The position numbers and the translations under genes are program-made. From contig OY821517.1 of assembly GCA_963682025.1 (NCBI GenBank), positions 110,869,625 to 110,933,624 of the forward strand: a stretch of DNA of 64,000 bases. The letters run 5' to 3'. Shown here piece by piece: positions 46,301-57,617 of the stretch (within the stretch, counting starts at the first letter, position 1; every line of letters starts with the position of its first letter). Source of the stretch: Cordilura impudica (taxonomy: Eukaryota; Arthropoda; Insecta; Diptera; Scathophagidae). The notes under the pieces are model-generated. The model was not told the DNA's origin. It searched no databases and saw nothing but the letters and a program-made list of their open reading frames with translations.

Positions 46301-46925
46301 ATGGCTGAGTACCGTTACAGAGATCTGGCAGATATTTATTTTCAACGAAATGATGTAGACGATGTAATTTTGCACATAGTGAGCAACGACTTCTTTAAGA
46401 ACTGTAACCTAGAAGACATTGAAATGCACAAAGGAAAAATTACTAATTTTGCATCGAATTTGGAAAGACGGTACATTTTATGCTCTCATAGCAAGGCAAC
46501 GATATACAAACGTTACCAAGACTGGTTAGTAAAGGAACTTATTTTTCAGAGTGCATCTACAACTGCCAATGAAAGTGGAAAAAAGGTCGACCGGCAAAAC
46601 CAATTGACGGATGTAGTGAAAGATCTTGAAGGCGCAAGCTGGAGAATATCAATGAAGAAATTTCTCAAAAAAATTTTAAGGATTCATTTTTGCACCAAAT
46701 TCAGCCAACCCAAAATAAAAAAAAAATTAAATTGAAATTATTGAAAAAATAGTAGAAGCGAGCCCAGGGCGCACAAAGAGGATTTTGAAAAGCATTCCCG
46801 CACCAATTGAAGATAAGAAGTTGACCAAAAATCAATATAAGGAATTGCGGAAGCGAACCAATGAAAAGAATTGTGGGATTTTTCCAGAGTATCGAGATTT
46901 AGTTTCTGCAAAAAAAGAATGCTGA
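46301..46925 (+). pseudogene. Probable Transib-like transposase N-terminal part, copy 2
   Basis: Same protein start as copy 1 (MAEYRYRDLADIYFQ). The TAG of copy 1 is absent, but an A-run change near 46715-46735 shifts the frame (QPKIKKKLN then stop). The IFPEYRDLVSAKKEC block and its terminal TGA are shared with copy 1, so that lesion predates the duplication and the two others postdate it. Confidence 0.5.
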
Positions 46926-47000
46926 AAAAGAATGTTGAAATTGACTTTGGTCACCATTCAAGTGTCCCTCAAAAACTGGTGTTTCTTTCCGATTTTTTAT

Positions 47001-47471
47001 TTACATCCCGAATGCTGGAAATGGAATCTTGTTTCCCTTCGGGAAAAATTTCCCGATGACATCGAACTCAGTAGCCGAAGTCATCGAATCTGTTAATACT
47101 TCTGCATCTCTGTCCGCCGGCTTTGTATATTTAGGCAAAAATATATTGTTTTCATTATATATAGACCACTTACAAGCGGATAGTTTAGCAGCTGCTTCAG
47201 GAGCATTCTCACCGTCGTCAGTATCAAGTGCAACAACAGTATCAATAGAAATCTCATCACCTGCAGCAGCAGCAGTACCAAGTGCAACAGCATCACCAGG
47301 AGCAACATAATAACTATATACATCGCTTGAGTCGGTTATATTATCTTCTTCATCCTCTGATGGAGTACAGTTGGATTCGGAGTCGCTGAAGTCAGTATCA
47401 TCATTTTCGCTTTCGTCGTCCTCTAACAAATTCTCGCAGATTTGCTTATCCGTTAATCTCTTCCTTGCCAT
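47001..47471 (-). pseudogene. piggyBac-like transposase N-terminal fragment, copy 2
   Basis: Same reading frame as 45354-45824; the one residue difference I see is Ala for Asp in the linker (PEAAAKL against PEADAKL). The terminal-repeat-like TGGGACGTATTGTCCCAATA and TTAA recur at about 47562. Confidence 0.6.
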
Positions 47472-47890
47472 CTTCAAAAACAAAAAACAAAACTTGTATG
47501 TATAACGCTATATTGGGATAAAAAATCCCACTCAAGAATCTTATTGGGACAATACGTCCCATTAAAAAAAAAAAAAAAATTCCAACACTTTACCGTTCGA
47601 AAATTTTTTGCTGCAAATTGTTAAAAACAATATTTCTCTTCTTACTTTATATTATTATAAAGAACTGTGAAAAAAAAACACAAAAAATGCGGTTTTATTG
47701 ATAAAAGTATGAGGTGATTAGCGAAAATCTTCTGCGAAAAACTATAGCCCATAAATGAGGTACTGGTATAATTCACCAAAATTTTTTTTTTTAATTACAC
47801 CACAGACAATGCTTCAAACTTTTTTTGGGATATTATTATTATTTGCAGTACTTGCATTTGTCACCATTGTTGCTGTTTTTACTGGTTCTT

Positions 47891-49055
47891 CTTTATTACC
47901 TATATCTTCTGACGTTGGCTCTAGTTATTCAATGCATATATTGGGGGAACATGAACGCGCTCTCCCAGAGGTGTTACCTGTTAAGTAAAGCTTGTTGAAT
48001 ATGGAATTTAATAGATTGTTTTGATCATTTAATACAACATACGCCTTACTACTATTTATGCTAAGTCTTCTCTCACTTGTTGATGGGTTTGAGAAACTCA
48101 TTTACCGTTTCTTTGTTGCAAGCACAAAAAATAAAAAGTTTATTTGTCAGTTGTATTGTTCTTGCTTTTCTCATTTTTTTTAAACTATATTGATATTTAA
48201 TATAATTTGGTTATTATTATTCACACACACATGTATGTGTGTATGTATGTATATATGAATATAATTATAATGTTGAGCGTCCAAGCGCAAAGGTTTAAAA
48301 CATTTTTTTTATTTTCGTAAATTTATTTTGTACATATTTTTTATCCCACCATTAAAGATCCTAAGCAGTACAGAAAAACCTATAAGGCTTTCCCGAAGTA
48401 CATGCTAGAGGGTATCTGTAGTCGGTATAGTCTGACTGTAACTTTATCAAATATTTTGTTTTTAACTTATGTATGTCAGCCTAAAAACAACAATTTTTTT
48501 TTATTTAATAAATTCCTTTTTGTTTGACTATATTTAAAACCAAACCAAGCAATTGCAAAATACGACTACTGTTAAACAAACTTTAGGTTGTGGCATTATT
48601 TTGACAGCTGCTGTACATACATCGTTTATATATTTTATTTTTAGCTCATGGTTGTTTTTTCTCTACAATATGACCAGGTTTACTTTCTGCCACATGCAGG
48701 CAAATAAACTAAAAATTATATTTCTCTGAAAGAAGACGAAAAAAATGCTGATTTTTTTTATGAATACAAACTGTAACTTAAACAAAACATAGTAAATTTT
48801 AATAGTATTGTATGAACTTTTGCAAAATAAAAAATCATCGTAAAAACTGAAACTGAAAATTGGAAAAAATAATAGAGGTCAAATTGTGGTTACCCTACAA
48901 TGTTTTTAATCGAGCCATAAATGCTTCTATGAATGAGAATTACGCTTTGAATAAAAATAAATTAAAAATTAAAAATTTAAAATTCTCTACTAGCATTATT
49001 ATCTGTTTGTTTTTGTACGAGAAATTTGAATAAATTTTGTAAAATATAATTTTGC
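47891..49055. other. Non-coding; one HINE 3' tail remnant
   Basis: AGAGGGTATCTGTAGTCGG followed by TATAGTCTGACTGTAAC at about 48408-48445 resembles the HINE tail. A TATG/TGTA-rich microsatellite lies near 48222-48255. There is no other signal. Confidence 0.45.
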
Positions 49056-49425
49056 AAAGGAGGCAAAAAAAAAAGACACATGTATAGGAATTTTGAAAGT
49101 TTACATCTGAATTTAATTTGAGGGGGGGGGGGGTTAAACTTTCCCAGCTCTGACACATTCTTAAAAGAGCAAAAAACACCATTAAAACAGGGACTTAAGG
49201 GGTTAAAATGTTCCGCACAAATATTCTCCTTGAAATTTTACTATAAGTTTCTGAATGGTGTATGTTTTAGTATTGTTTTTTGCTCTTTGCAGAGCTGGGA
49301 AAATTGTTTTCCTTCTCAAATGAAATTCTGATGTAAACTTTCAAAACGCCGACACACGAGCCTTTTTTTGTCTCCTCTATCAAAACTTATAGGCCGGACC
49401 TTGTACAGTGTAATTTGTGCAGTGT
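49056..49425. repeat. Foldback repeat related to the MITE at 35797
   Basis: The left arm (49056-49256) is the inverse of the right arm (49257-49415). ACTTTCCCAGCTCTGACAC pairs with GCAGAGCTGGGAAAATT, and GAAAGTTTACATCTGAATTT pairs with AAATTCTGATGTAAACTTTC. The left arm, inverted, matches 35975-36165 closely. The right end has TTGTACAGTGTAATTTG (about 49406-49422), the tip sequence of that MITE. A G-run lies at 49123-49133. Confidence 0.65.
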
Positions 49426-49734
49426 AATTTGTAGCCAAGAATCACTTGAATTTTTTTTTTAATTATCGTATGACTTCTAGGGTCTGAAAACAGGCTTTTA
49501 GGGGTCAAATTTTGTGTATTATTATGATGCCGGCTACGTTAAATAATGAACTTCATTGGTGTTCTATGAAGTACTTATGTATTTTCTACTCTAGTAAAAG
49601 AAAAATAATCAAATTTTTTAAATAGTAATTAATTCTCTTTAAGCATCATTGTTTTTTGTAATAGAAATTGGCCAACAAGAAAACCAATTAACTTTAAATG
49701 TATACGGATTTAATGTATGTATACGGATTTAATG

Positions 49735-49852
49735 TTTCAGCATCGGCAACAGTTTCAAAGTGGTAGACGTACGGTACGTCACGTACCTAGTATTGAGTGC
49801 GCGGAATCAAAGATTGGGCACAGCCAAATTTAACACTCTTACTTGTTTTTAA
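49735..49852 (+). repeat. HINE-like fragment of the 'GGCACAGCCAAATTTAACACTC' type
   Basis: TTGGGCACAGCCAAATTTAA then CACTCTTACTTGTTTTT at about 49815-49852 matches a 3' end I associate with an abundant repeat of calyptrate flies. The upstream 'CGTACGGTACGTCACGTACC' (about 49767) is a short imperfect palindrome. It sits immediately inside the right terminus of element Y. Confidence 0.45.
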
Positions 49853-50334
49853 ATCGGTTAGATCAAAAAGAAAAATAATGATTTTTGGCCGCTTTCTCTA
49901 AATATGTACCAGTGTGCATCGTATAAAATTAGTGTCCAATTTGAAGGCAGTACACAAATTCATATAAACACCTTTAAAATTTTTTTAATACTAATTTTGT
50001 ATATACTCTGTTATGTCTTCTGTATATATTTCGTCTTAGAACTGATTCTCAAAGCTCATGACAAAGGGTTTCGTTTAGTCGACTACAACTTCCTTACATA
50101 TATAAGTTTAAATCCTAATGATATTTCGATCAGTAACACATAAAGTTATTGAAGTTCCTTCATATTATTAAACTTAATGCCACTTTAAACACCACCATAT
50201 AAATGTGGAAATTTACAATATGGTTTTAAATCACAAAACAAATAGTCATCAGAATTTATGTCACCACATTTTAAGGCCTTATTAGTTATGGCAATAGTAT
50301 GGTTAGACACAAAACAAAAACATTGGCAACTAAC

Positions 50335-50402
50335 AAACACAAATGTCCATATGTATGTATGTATGTATGTATGTATCTAGCAGAAACACACACACATACA
50401 CA
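50335..50402. repeat. (TATG)n and (CA)n microsatellites
   Basis: GTATGTATGTATGTATGTAT at about 50354-50376 is followed closely by an ACACACACACATACACACAT run at 50386-50405. No gene nearby. Confidence 0.8.
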
Positions 50403-50929
50403 CATATATTGTAGATAACTGTTCGTACAACTCATGCTAACACTCGTGCTACTGCTACTAAATGTCATTAGGAACAAGCTCATAATCATACAAATATACG
50501 TAATGTACTCAGTATGAATTCGGTACTAACTTGTCGTCTACAATTCTTCTTTTACATACTTTTTACTTCTGCACACAACCATAGAGACTCATATCTTAGA
50601 AACATTAACGGCAACATTTGAATGAAATTTACTATACTGAGTTGCCATCTTTTCTTGATATCGTTCTCTGAATGCTGTATGCAAAAACGAAAAATTAAAT
50701 TTGTCTCTTGACTGACAAATGTCCCCCGAGAGGACGATGGAAACAGCAAAGTAACGATGTTGCTGTTGTTGCTGTAGTAGTGTGGTGTTTACTTGGCGAT
50801 ATGAAAATGTCAACTTGTATCGTCTAATGCATAAAGCATACTATTCAACATAAATTACTTATATACGTACTTCCAAACATTTATATTTACAATGGTTTGA
50901 CAAAATATAGAAGGCTATAAGGAAATGGG

Positions 50930-51135
50930 GAATAATTATTGTGACTATAGGAGTTTCAAAAATCTTGTTTTTTAAAGTCGTAAAAACTAGCTAACTTTGG
51001 AATGAATTTAAAAGGCTACAGTTTGGAAATTTTGAATACTATGGAACATTTCGGGGTCATTTCCTGGAGGATGAGAAACTCCAAGTCAGTATGAAAGTAC
51101 TAGTCTAGTTTAGTAAAACCTCAAACCTGATGTTA
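50930..51135 (-). repeat. Reverse copy of the 40.7-kb foldback repeat family, partial
   Basis: GGATGAGAAACTCCAAGTCA then GTATGAAAGTACTAGTC is the reverse complement of the GACTTGGGATTTCTCATCC block at about 41010-41035. Only part of the unit is recognisable. Confidence 0.45.
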
Positions 51136-51469
51136 GCTTTGTTTATTTTTTCAGCGATAACTCAAGAACCATTGATGATTCTTCATTCTGCAGCAAAATT
51201 AAAGCTAAGGCTTAAACAAATAATTTTTATTAATATATCTATTTAAAAAATAGAATAAAAAATAGTGACGTATGTGTGATTTAATATTAAAAAATATCAC
51301 TCATACGTGTACACTTCTAAATATACTAATTCCTTACGTTATTCAAAAAATTGATTTAACACTGCTGTTAGGTTAGAAAAAACTTACAAAATAACCATTT
51401 AATCTTATATTTGTATCTAATTTGGGTTACTTCTCCCTAAATATTATTAATTTAAGCTTTACTCAACGC

Positions 51470-51653
51470 TAGCGATGGGCGCGTGCGTGAATTTTGGCTC
51501 ACGCTCACGCAAGAAATTTTATAATCTTTCATGAATCACTCACTCGAATTTTTCTTTACTCACGCACTACTCACGTCAGTAAAATTAAAATAACTCACGC
51601 TCACGCGTGATTCACGTGAACCACGCAAATCACGTGACCAGCGCAAATCTCTA
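51470..51653. mobile_element. 184-bp hAT-like MITE with 8-bp target duplication
   Basis: The tips are TAGCGATGGGCGCGT (51470) and, in complement from the right end at 51653, TAGAGATTTGCGCTG. The flanks are CTCAACGC (51462-51469) and ATCAACAC (51654-51661), matching at 6 of 8 positions, the length of hAT duplications. The interior is packed with CTCACGC, TCACGTGA and ACGCGTGA words, many in both orientations, like hAT subterminal transposase-binding repeats. Confidence 0.6.
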
Positions 51654-51659
51654 ATCAAC

Positions 51660-51900
51660 ACAGCTAATGTAAAATTTTTTTGAGGGATTCCCCTTTTTGC
51701 ATCTTTCTTTACTCAGGATAGCGAGTGTAAAACACAATTGTGGGATTCGCCTTTTTTGCATTTTTCTTTATTCAACATAAACAGCTAATGTAAAAAACAA
51801 GTGTGGGATTCCCCTTTGTTTGTTTTTTTTTTTTTAAATCAACATAGATTAGATATGTAAAAGACAATTGTGGGATCCCCTTTTTTGATTTTTGTTGTAA
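51660..51900. repeat. ~60-65-bp tandem repeat, four diverged units
   Basis: The phrase GTGGGATTCCCCTTTTTGCA, with variants, recurs at about 51685, 51742, 51804 and 51870. Each is preceded by a 'GTAAAA(C/G)ACAATT'-like word and followed by TTTTTCTTTA. It lies directly upstream of the third piggyBac relic and may be its subterminal repeat region. Confidence 0.65.
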
Positions 51901-51976
51901 AGAGGCACAAATATTTGTACTGCTTGGTTCATTTTGTGAGTTGTTTTCAATAGTTCAGACGTGTTTTACTTACAAC

Positions 51977-53683
51977 ATGGCAAATTTGAACGAAGGTCAG
52001 ATACGAGAACTGCTCAATGCAGAAAGTGGCTCCGATATTTCAGATTCGGAATTTCATTATATTTCAGAAAATAGCGAAACAAGTTCTTCTGAGACAGATA
52101 CTGAACGGGAACCCGTCCCAGCTGCAGCTAGCTCTGTTGATCCGTTTTTTATTGTTAAAAACAAAATGGTTTGGAGTGCCACTCCATTACCTCAGCCTAT
52201 TGGAGCTACGGCTGAGAATATTATCTCAACGCAACCAGGACCAACTTGATATGCAGTGTCCAGATGCAATGACATTCTGTCAGCTTTTTTGTTGAAAGAA
52301 TTATCATTAAAAGTATTGATGAAGATGCATTGCGCGCACATATTGCTGTGCTCATTCTTGCAGGCGTATGTCGGTATGTATAATCTTGTTTTTTATTTCA
52401 GCAAAATAGTTGGCAAATATAAAATCTATTACCTAAAGTGGAAAAAATGAAGATGTTCATGGTTTATTTGATACAAAATTTGGTCGCCCCATTTTCCGAG
52501 CAACTATGTCTGAAGACAGATTTCATATTATTAATGGTGCCATCCGTTTCGATGATGTTTTGAGTCGACGACAAATGCGTAGTTGCGATGAATTTGCTCC
52601 TATTCGTGAACAGTGGGACCGTTGGGAACAACTTCTTCCAAAGTGTTACAATTGTCACGAAAATTTCACCATTGATGAGCAACTATTTGCATTTTTGGGT
52701 GATGTAGTTTTCGACTGTATATGCCATCAAAAACAGCAAGATATGGTTTGAAATGTTAGTTATCGGTGGATTCTAAGTCAGGCTACGTGTGGAAAATACA
52801 ACCATACCTTGGTAAGCCTAGAAATGCACAGCCTGAGAAGAACCAAGTGCAACGCGTTGTATTGGACTTGACAGAAGGCTTGAAAGGGCAAAATATAACA
52901 GCCGACAATTTTTTCCACTTTTGAGTTGGAAAAAAAAATTTCAGGAAAGGAAACTTACATATGTGGGAATAGTAAATAGTACGCAAAAACAAAACATTCA
53001 TTCCTCCGAAATTGTTGACTGTCAAAAAACTCCCTTTGTACCATTCTACATATGCATTCGATGGCATTGCGACATTAGTATCATACATCAGCCACAAGAA
53101 CAAAGCAACAATATTGATTAGTTCAGTTGCAGTTGATGAGAGTGGATTGAAGAAAAAACCAGAGATTGTTTCGTATTACAATTCAACGAAAGGTATGTTA
53201 GTTTTATGTTCTCCTATAATTGCTGATACTGCTGACCAAATGGTTGGTTCCTACAGCACAAAACGCAAAACAAATCGATTGCCAAACATTGTATTTGCAA
53301 ACATACTGGATATATCCGCATTGAATGTGAACATAATATTTTCTGAAATCGACATTTCGTGCTGATCGGAATCGCAGGAGACCAGTGTTTTTGCGGCAAC
53401 TAGCACTTTCTCTGGCTAACGCGTATATGACGAAACGGACTAGATTACCTCAACAAGAGTTCTCAGCACAGTTATTGAATGAAATAATACTTCTAATTCA
53501 GGGGCTCGAAAGGAATTTGTAGTTGCTGCAACTCTAAGTCTTATATAAAATTCTCCATCTGAAGCAAGTTTATTCGCAAAACTAACCGAAAAACATGTTG
53601 CTTCTCATGGAATGACAATTATTATAAATAATAACTGTAAAAAAAATCAAAGAAAATATACTATGGACCAAATGGTCCCTTAA
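51977..53683 (+). pseudogene. Third piggyBac-like transposase relic
   Basis: ATG 51977 opens MANLNEGQIRELLNAESGSD and an acidic N-terminus to 52249. After frameshifts, 52506-52750 gives MSEDRFHIINGAIRFDD, DEFAPIREQWDRW and ENFTIDEQLFAF, which holds the first catalytic Asp. The next frames give VDSKSGYVWKIQPYLGKP, then GQNITADNFFHF (second Asp), then KLPLYHSTYAFDGIATLVSY, then STKGM and IADTADQMVGSYSTKRKTNR (third Asp). All three Asp positions survive, but at least four frame changes and stops make it dead. On the right, GGACCAAATGGTCC then TTAA (53680-53683) fits a piggyBac terminus; I could not identify the left TTAA end. Confidence 0.8.
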
Positions 53684-53819
53684 CCTAAGATTCGTAATTT
53701 TTTATTTTTCTCAGTCCTGTTTTAAGTCAGAACCTTGAATTTTTGTATACAACATGGTTTTATAAAAAGACCACGTGAGTTAAAAAATTAAGTCACTATA
53801 TGTCACCATTCAAAAATTA

Positions 53820-54165
53820 CAAAGGAAACAATTCAACAATTGGACCGAATGGGCTTAACCTAACTGCAGGGTTAAAAAGGGGAGAAAATTACAATTTTCT
53901 ATAACTGTCATCCGATAAATTTAGTCTATCTGATAAAGAATGAAATGAGAAATCATCAATGGTTCCTGAGTTTTAACTGAATAACTAAGCAATCAAACAT
54001 CAGTATAAGGAAAAAATTAAAAAGGTCATACAAAAAGTTTGGCCTTAGAACACCAAACCCTTTAGAACATTTACTATATTGGCTTAGTACTTTCACCTTA
54101 AGCTGGAATTTCCAACACCCGCTCCTCCCCCAGGGCAGGTGTTGTACAGTGTAATTTTCCCCAAA
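53820..54165 (+). repeat. Second copy of the 40.7-kb foldback repeat family
   Basis: AAGTTTGGCCTTAGAACACC then AAACCCTTTAGAACATTTAC and TTTCACCTTAAGCTGGAATT align with 40953-41030. The right edge CAGGTGTTGTACAGTGTAAT (about 54138-54157) carries the ACACTGTACA tip in inverse, tying this family to the MITE at 35797. Confidence 0.55.
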
Positions 54166-54169
54166 GTAG

Positions 54170-56991
54170 TAAATTTAATTTATAAAATTCGAACTTCATC
54201 TCTTCTGTAACCAACTGCTACTAAAAAACTTGGTATCTTAAAGCCCTCTATTTTTACATCAGAAAGGTAACGTAGTATACACTACATGGATTGTACTAAA
54301 ACCACCGTCCTACCTATTGATAAAATATTGAAATACTATTTTATATTCTAGCATAAGGGAAGTATTGTCCTAAAAATATGAAATAATATTTTTGCCAACT
54401 TAGATATTCAATAAACTGAGAAATAATGGTGATGAAAATAATACTCAAATAAAGTACACTGTGAAAAGTTTGTCTTAGAGGATATGATTGATAAGGCACC
54501 GTACGAATGATAAACAATGAAAACTATATGAACGACTTTGACGAGATTTATTTAGACACGATATTTGCTTTATTGATTGGTTTTACTCCATCTTAGACAT
54601 GGATGCAAGTCTCTTAATGAGCGTCATTCCATTATGGTAGTAAAAAAAAGGTATATACATATATATATCTTAGAGATATTATGTGACGCTCTTGTGCTTA
54701 TTTAAGTGTCTATGGAACCAATCAATATTTGAAATCATTTTAAAATATCAGAAGTACCTCTAAGAAGTCCAGTTGTCAATTGAAGATTTGACAGCTCAAA
54801 ATATCCAACTTATTTCACTTAGTATATTATTCTTTCCAGAGTTCTCCTTGTTTCGTCAGTGTTGGAATTGATTCGACACATGCTGGTCAACCAAAGCCTT
54901 CTGTAAGTTCCTTCACGTTGTTCTGTTAGAAATTGCATCCCGCAAACACAATTTATTGAAACTTCTTTGCCCAGAGATCACAGAATTAATTAAAATCAGC
55001 AGATTCGCTTTTAGTTGCTTACAAAATTGAGCTCTACTATTGAATCAATGACGGAATTGAAATGATACTTGGTTCAGATATCAACAACCGTTTCGTCCTG
55101 AAGAAAAAATGTTACTTGCTCAGAGCGATAAGCCGGCGAAATTTAAACTGAAAAGAAACCTTTTCATTTAGTTGCAAAACTATATTATGTTCCGAAATAA
55201 AGGTTGGGTCTATGTACGAGTAAGTGCAATCGTTCACAACATCCGATTTGCTTCATCTCAGGCAAAGGTTCAACAATTAATATTTTACAGAAAATATAAT
55301 CAATTTTAAAGAACTCGCGCTGAAAGCAATTATAACGAATATAATATAAAGAATGACCGCCGGAACATTAAATGATATCGATCTAGAATTTTTACTTTAG
55401 ATTTTTTTTAGTTTGAATTGTGCTTGCATATTGAATATAAAATGTATATTTATTATGAAAAAAATACACTTTCTCACCATTCAATATATCAACTGAAAAT
55501 TAGGTATTACAAATTAATATTTAGAAAATATCAAACTGATAATGAATTTACAAATAAGATATTAGCATTGGGAAATAGATAATTGAGAACGAATTCTTCT
55601 GATCTTGTGAAACTATTGATATTTGAAAAAATACGTTGAAATATGTTAATAGAAAAGAAGCATGTATTACTTAAAAGTACTATGATCAACATTATTATCT
55701 ATCCAGAAATAATTATTTAACATGAAATCGTAAGAACCGCCAAAAATTTATTTGGAATTTATGTTATTCATAAATGAAAACTTTTGTCCTACTTACCAGA
55801 AGACAATGTACACTAAATTGCTGATTAACCAATCTTTGCCAGATCTACATCACAACTGCAATACTCTCTCAATGTTTCTGGATTTAGTTGTTTATAATAG
55901 TGTTGTTGGTATGTCCATGCGTATCGCTAACTCTCAAACAAGATCGTCTAGATGGATTTAAAATTTCCTCCTGGCTTCTATTTAAGTGTTCAGAACTGTG
56001 TTTTAAAATTCTAACTCACATATGATTTGTACCCCTATAAATTGTTTACAAAATATATTGTTGTTGTTTTGGTTGCTACATGAACACATATACCAAAATA
56101 TATAAATATAAAATTATGTATGTTGGTGCGTATATCAGCACTTTACAGTGTACACATACATATACATTTGTATTTATATATGTTGTTTGTGTTCTATTTC
56201 ATTTTTCGGTAGATATAAATAAGCGTATATGTACATCTATATACATACATGCATTTGTCCACGTCAATGGATGTGAGTGTGAGTGAAAATGTGTGAGCGT
56301 ATAATTCAAAATCTTAGTTATGGGAATAATATCTCTGTATTTTATGTTGTAGCAACACTCATAAGTCAACATGTAATACTGTTAAGCATAACACGAGATA
56401 CTGTCACAAAGGAGTCAGTCAAGTTAGTAGTCTTTAACAAGCCCACCAAACACATACACAACACACATTATGTACGGTAGTAATAACATCAACATCATTC
56501 CCATAAACATCCTTATCATCATCTGAGCAACCAAAATATTCATCGATGCTTAGAGTACAAACATAAATAAATGAGCATGTTTAATGTCAAAAACCATTTT
56601 TATTTAAAGCGAAGAAAATATATTCATTCATTATTTCGTTCCATGCTGAAGTAAAAAGCTAATGAAGAAATAAATGTTATTTATATAAAAAGTTAAGTTA
56701 TAATGCTTTGAGAAAAAATTAAAGGTATTCTTGGTAATTTTTGAAAGACTTAGTTTGGAAAATGTTTAAATTTACGGTAAAAAAGTATGGAAATATTGTG
56801 TACGTAGCTCAGTATAAGTTTATTACTAACATAATATATTTGCTCTGTTTTAATGTATAGCTGACATCGGATATACATTTGTAAATATTAATTATTAGTC
56901 TTTAATATAACTGTAACTCGAGACAACATTAACATAAATTAGCCTTAAAATAAAATAGAAATATAGATTGTCCTAAAGCTATAAGCGATAC
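54170..56991. other. No gene recognised
   Basis: Mixed AT-rich sequence. Short TA/CA-rich runs are at 54652-54668 and 56150-56180. Open frames such as 55752-55961 and 56080-56286 have no domain. 54840-55270 is slightly less AT-rich, without recognisable protein similarity. Confidence 0.45.
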
Positions 56992-57617
56992 TTATACCCT
57001 ATACCGCTACGTGGTGATGATATATTGAGCTTGGGTTGATATTTGTCCGTCTGTACATATCACATTTGTAATAAAACTGCAGATCGCATATTTTTATCAG
57101 ATTTGGTTTATATGCTTTTATCGGCCATAGGATACATACTACTGAAATTTGTGTAAATCGGTTTATGTTCAGATCTAGTCCCCACATAAATGAGCCCAAT
57201 GCGAGTGACTTAAATTGCCATACGATACAAATTATCATATAGATCTCGGTAAAATTGGGATCATGTGTGTTCATTACATCCGTTAATCAGTAGTTCAAAA
57301 ATAAACTCTACGCAATAGTGCTTACTCAAAGCCCCATATCATGCTGCTTCCCGATCTTCACTTAAATCTATGAAATACAAAAATTTTCCATAGAGTTTCC
57401 TCAAATTATTTTGTATATGTTTTTGCAAAAAATAAACGACTTTACGACTTCTGGACCTAGTCCAGATATAAATATAGCATCCGGGATGAACTTTTCCAGA
57501 TCTGCAGGATTATGTTTGTTGTTTATAAGCAACTAGTTGAACATAAGAGCAATTCCCTACACGCATGGTATAGGGTATCGCATAGCCAGTCTAGCCCGAC
57601 CATAATTATTTTACTTT
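56992..57617 (+). repeat. DINE-1/HINE-like repeat, diverged
   Basis: It starts TTATACCCTATACCGCTACG and ends with GGTATAGGGTATCGCATAGC, CAGTCTAGCCCGACC and TTATTTTACTTTTTTT. The GTCY microsatellite is reduced to GTCCGTCTGTACATATC near 57043, and several internal deletions shorten the copy. Confidence 0.7.

Larger units (their letters stand above)
46251..47890. repeat. Tandem duplication, unit 2 (~1640 bp)
   Basis: This is the second unit. It ends around ACTGGTTCTT (47881-47890), after which unique sequence starts; unit 1 instead ends TTTACT and joins unit 2. Confidence 0.95.
43609..49916 (+). mobile_element. Transib-like element Y, with nested insertions and a tandem duplication
   Basis: The left tip CACAGTGGACCATATTTTGA (43609) followed by GCGGCCAAAAATCAT is mirrored at the right by ATGATTTTTGGCCGC and AAATATGTACCAGTGTG (ending 49916), that is, CACACTGGTACATATTT inverted. 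Next inward, GTTACCGATTTTAAAG on the left pairs with TTTAAATCGGTTAGATC on the right. Flanking pentamers are CGACG and CATCG: GC-rich like Transib targets, but they match at only 3 of 5 positions. Transib tips are CACWATG-like and RAG signal heptamers are CACAGTG. The interior holds an N-terminal transposase-like fragment twice, a piggyBac fragment twice, a HINE fragment and a foldback. Confidence 0.55.

Noticed and set aside
33686..49916. A RAG2-like partner gene near the Transib/RAG1-like fragments, which would indicate a ProtoRAG-type system
   Set aside because: No kelch-repeat or PHD-like reading frame is visible on either strand; only transposase fragments are present.
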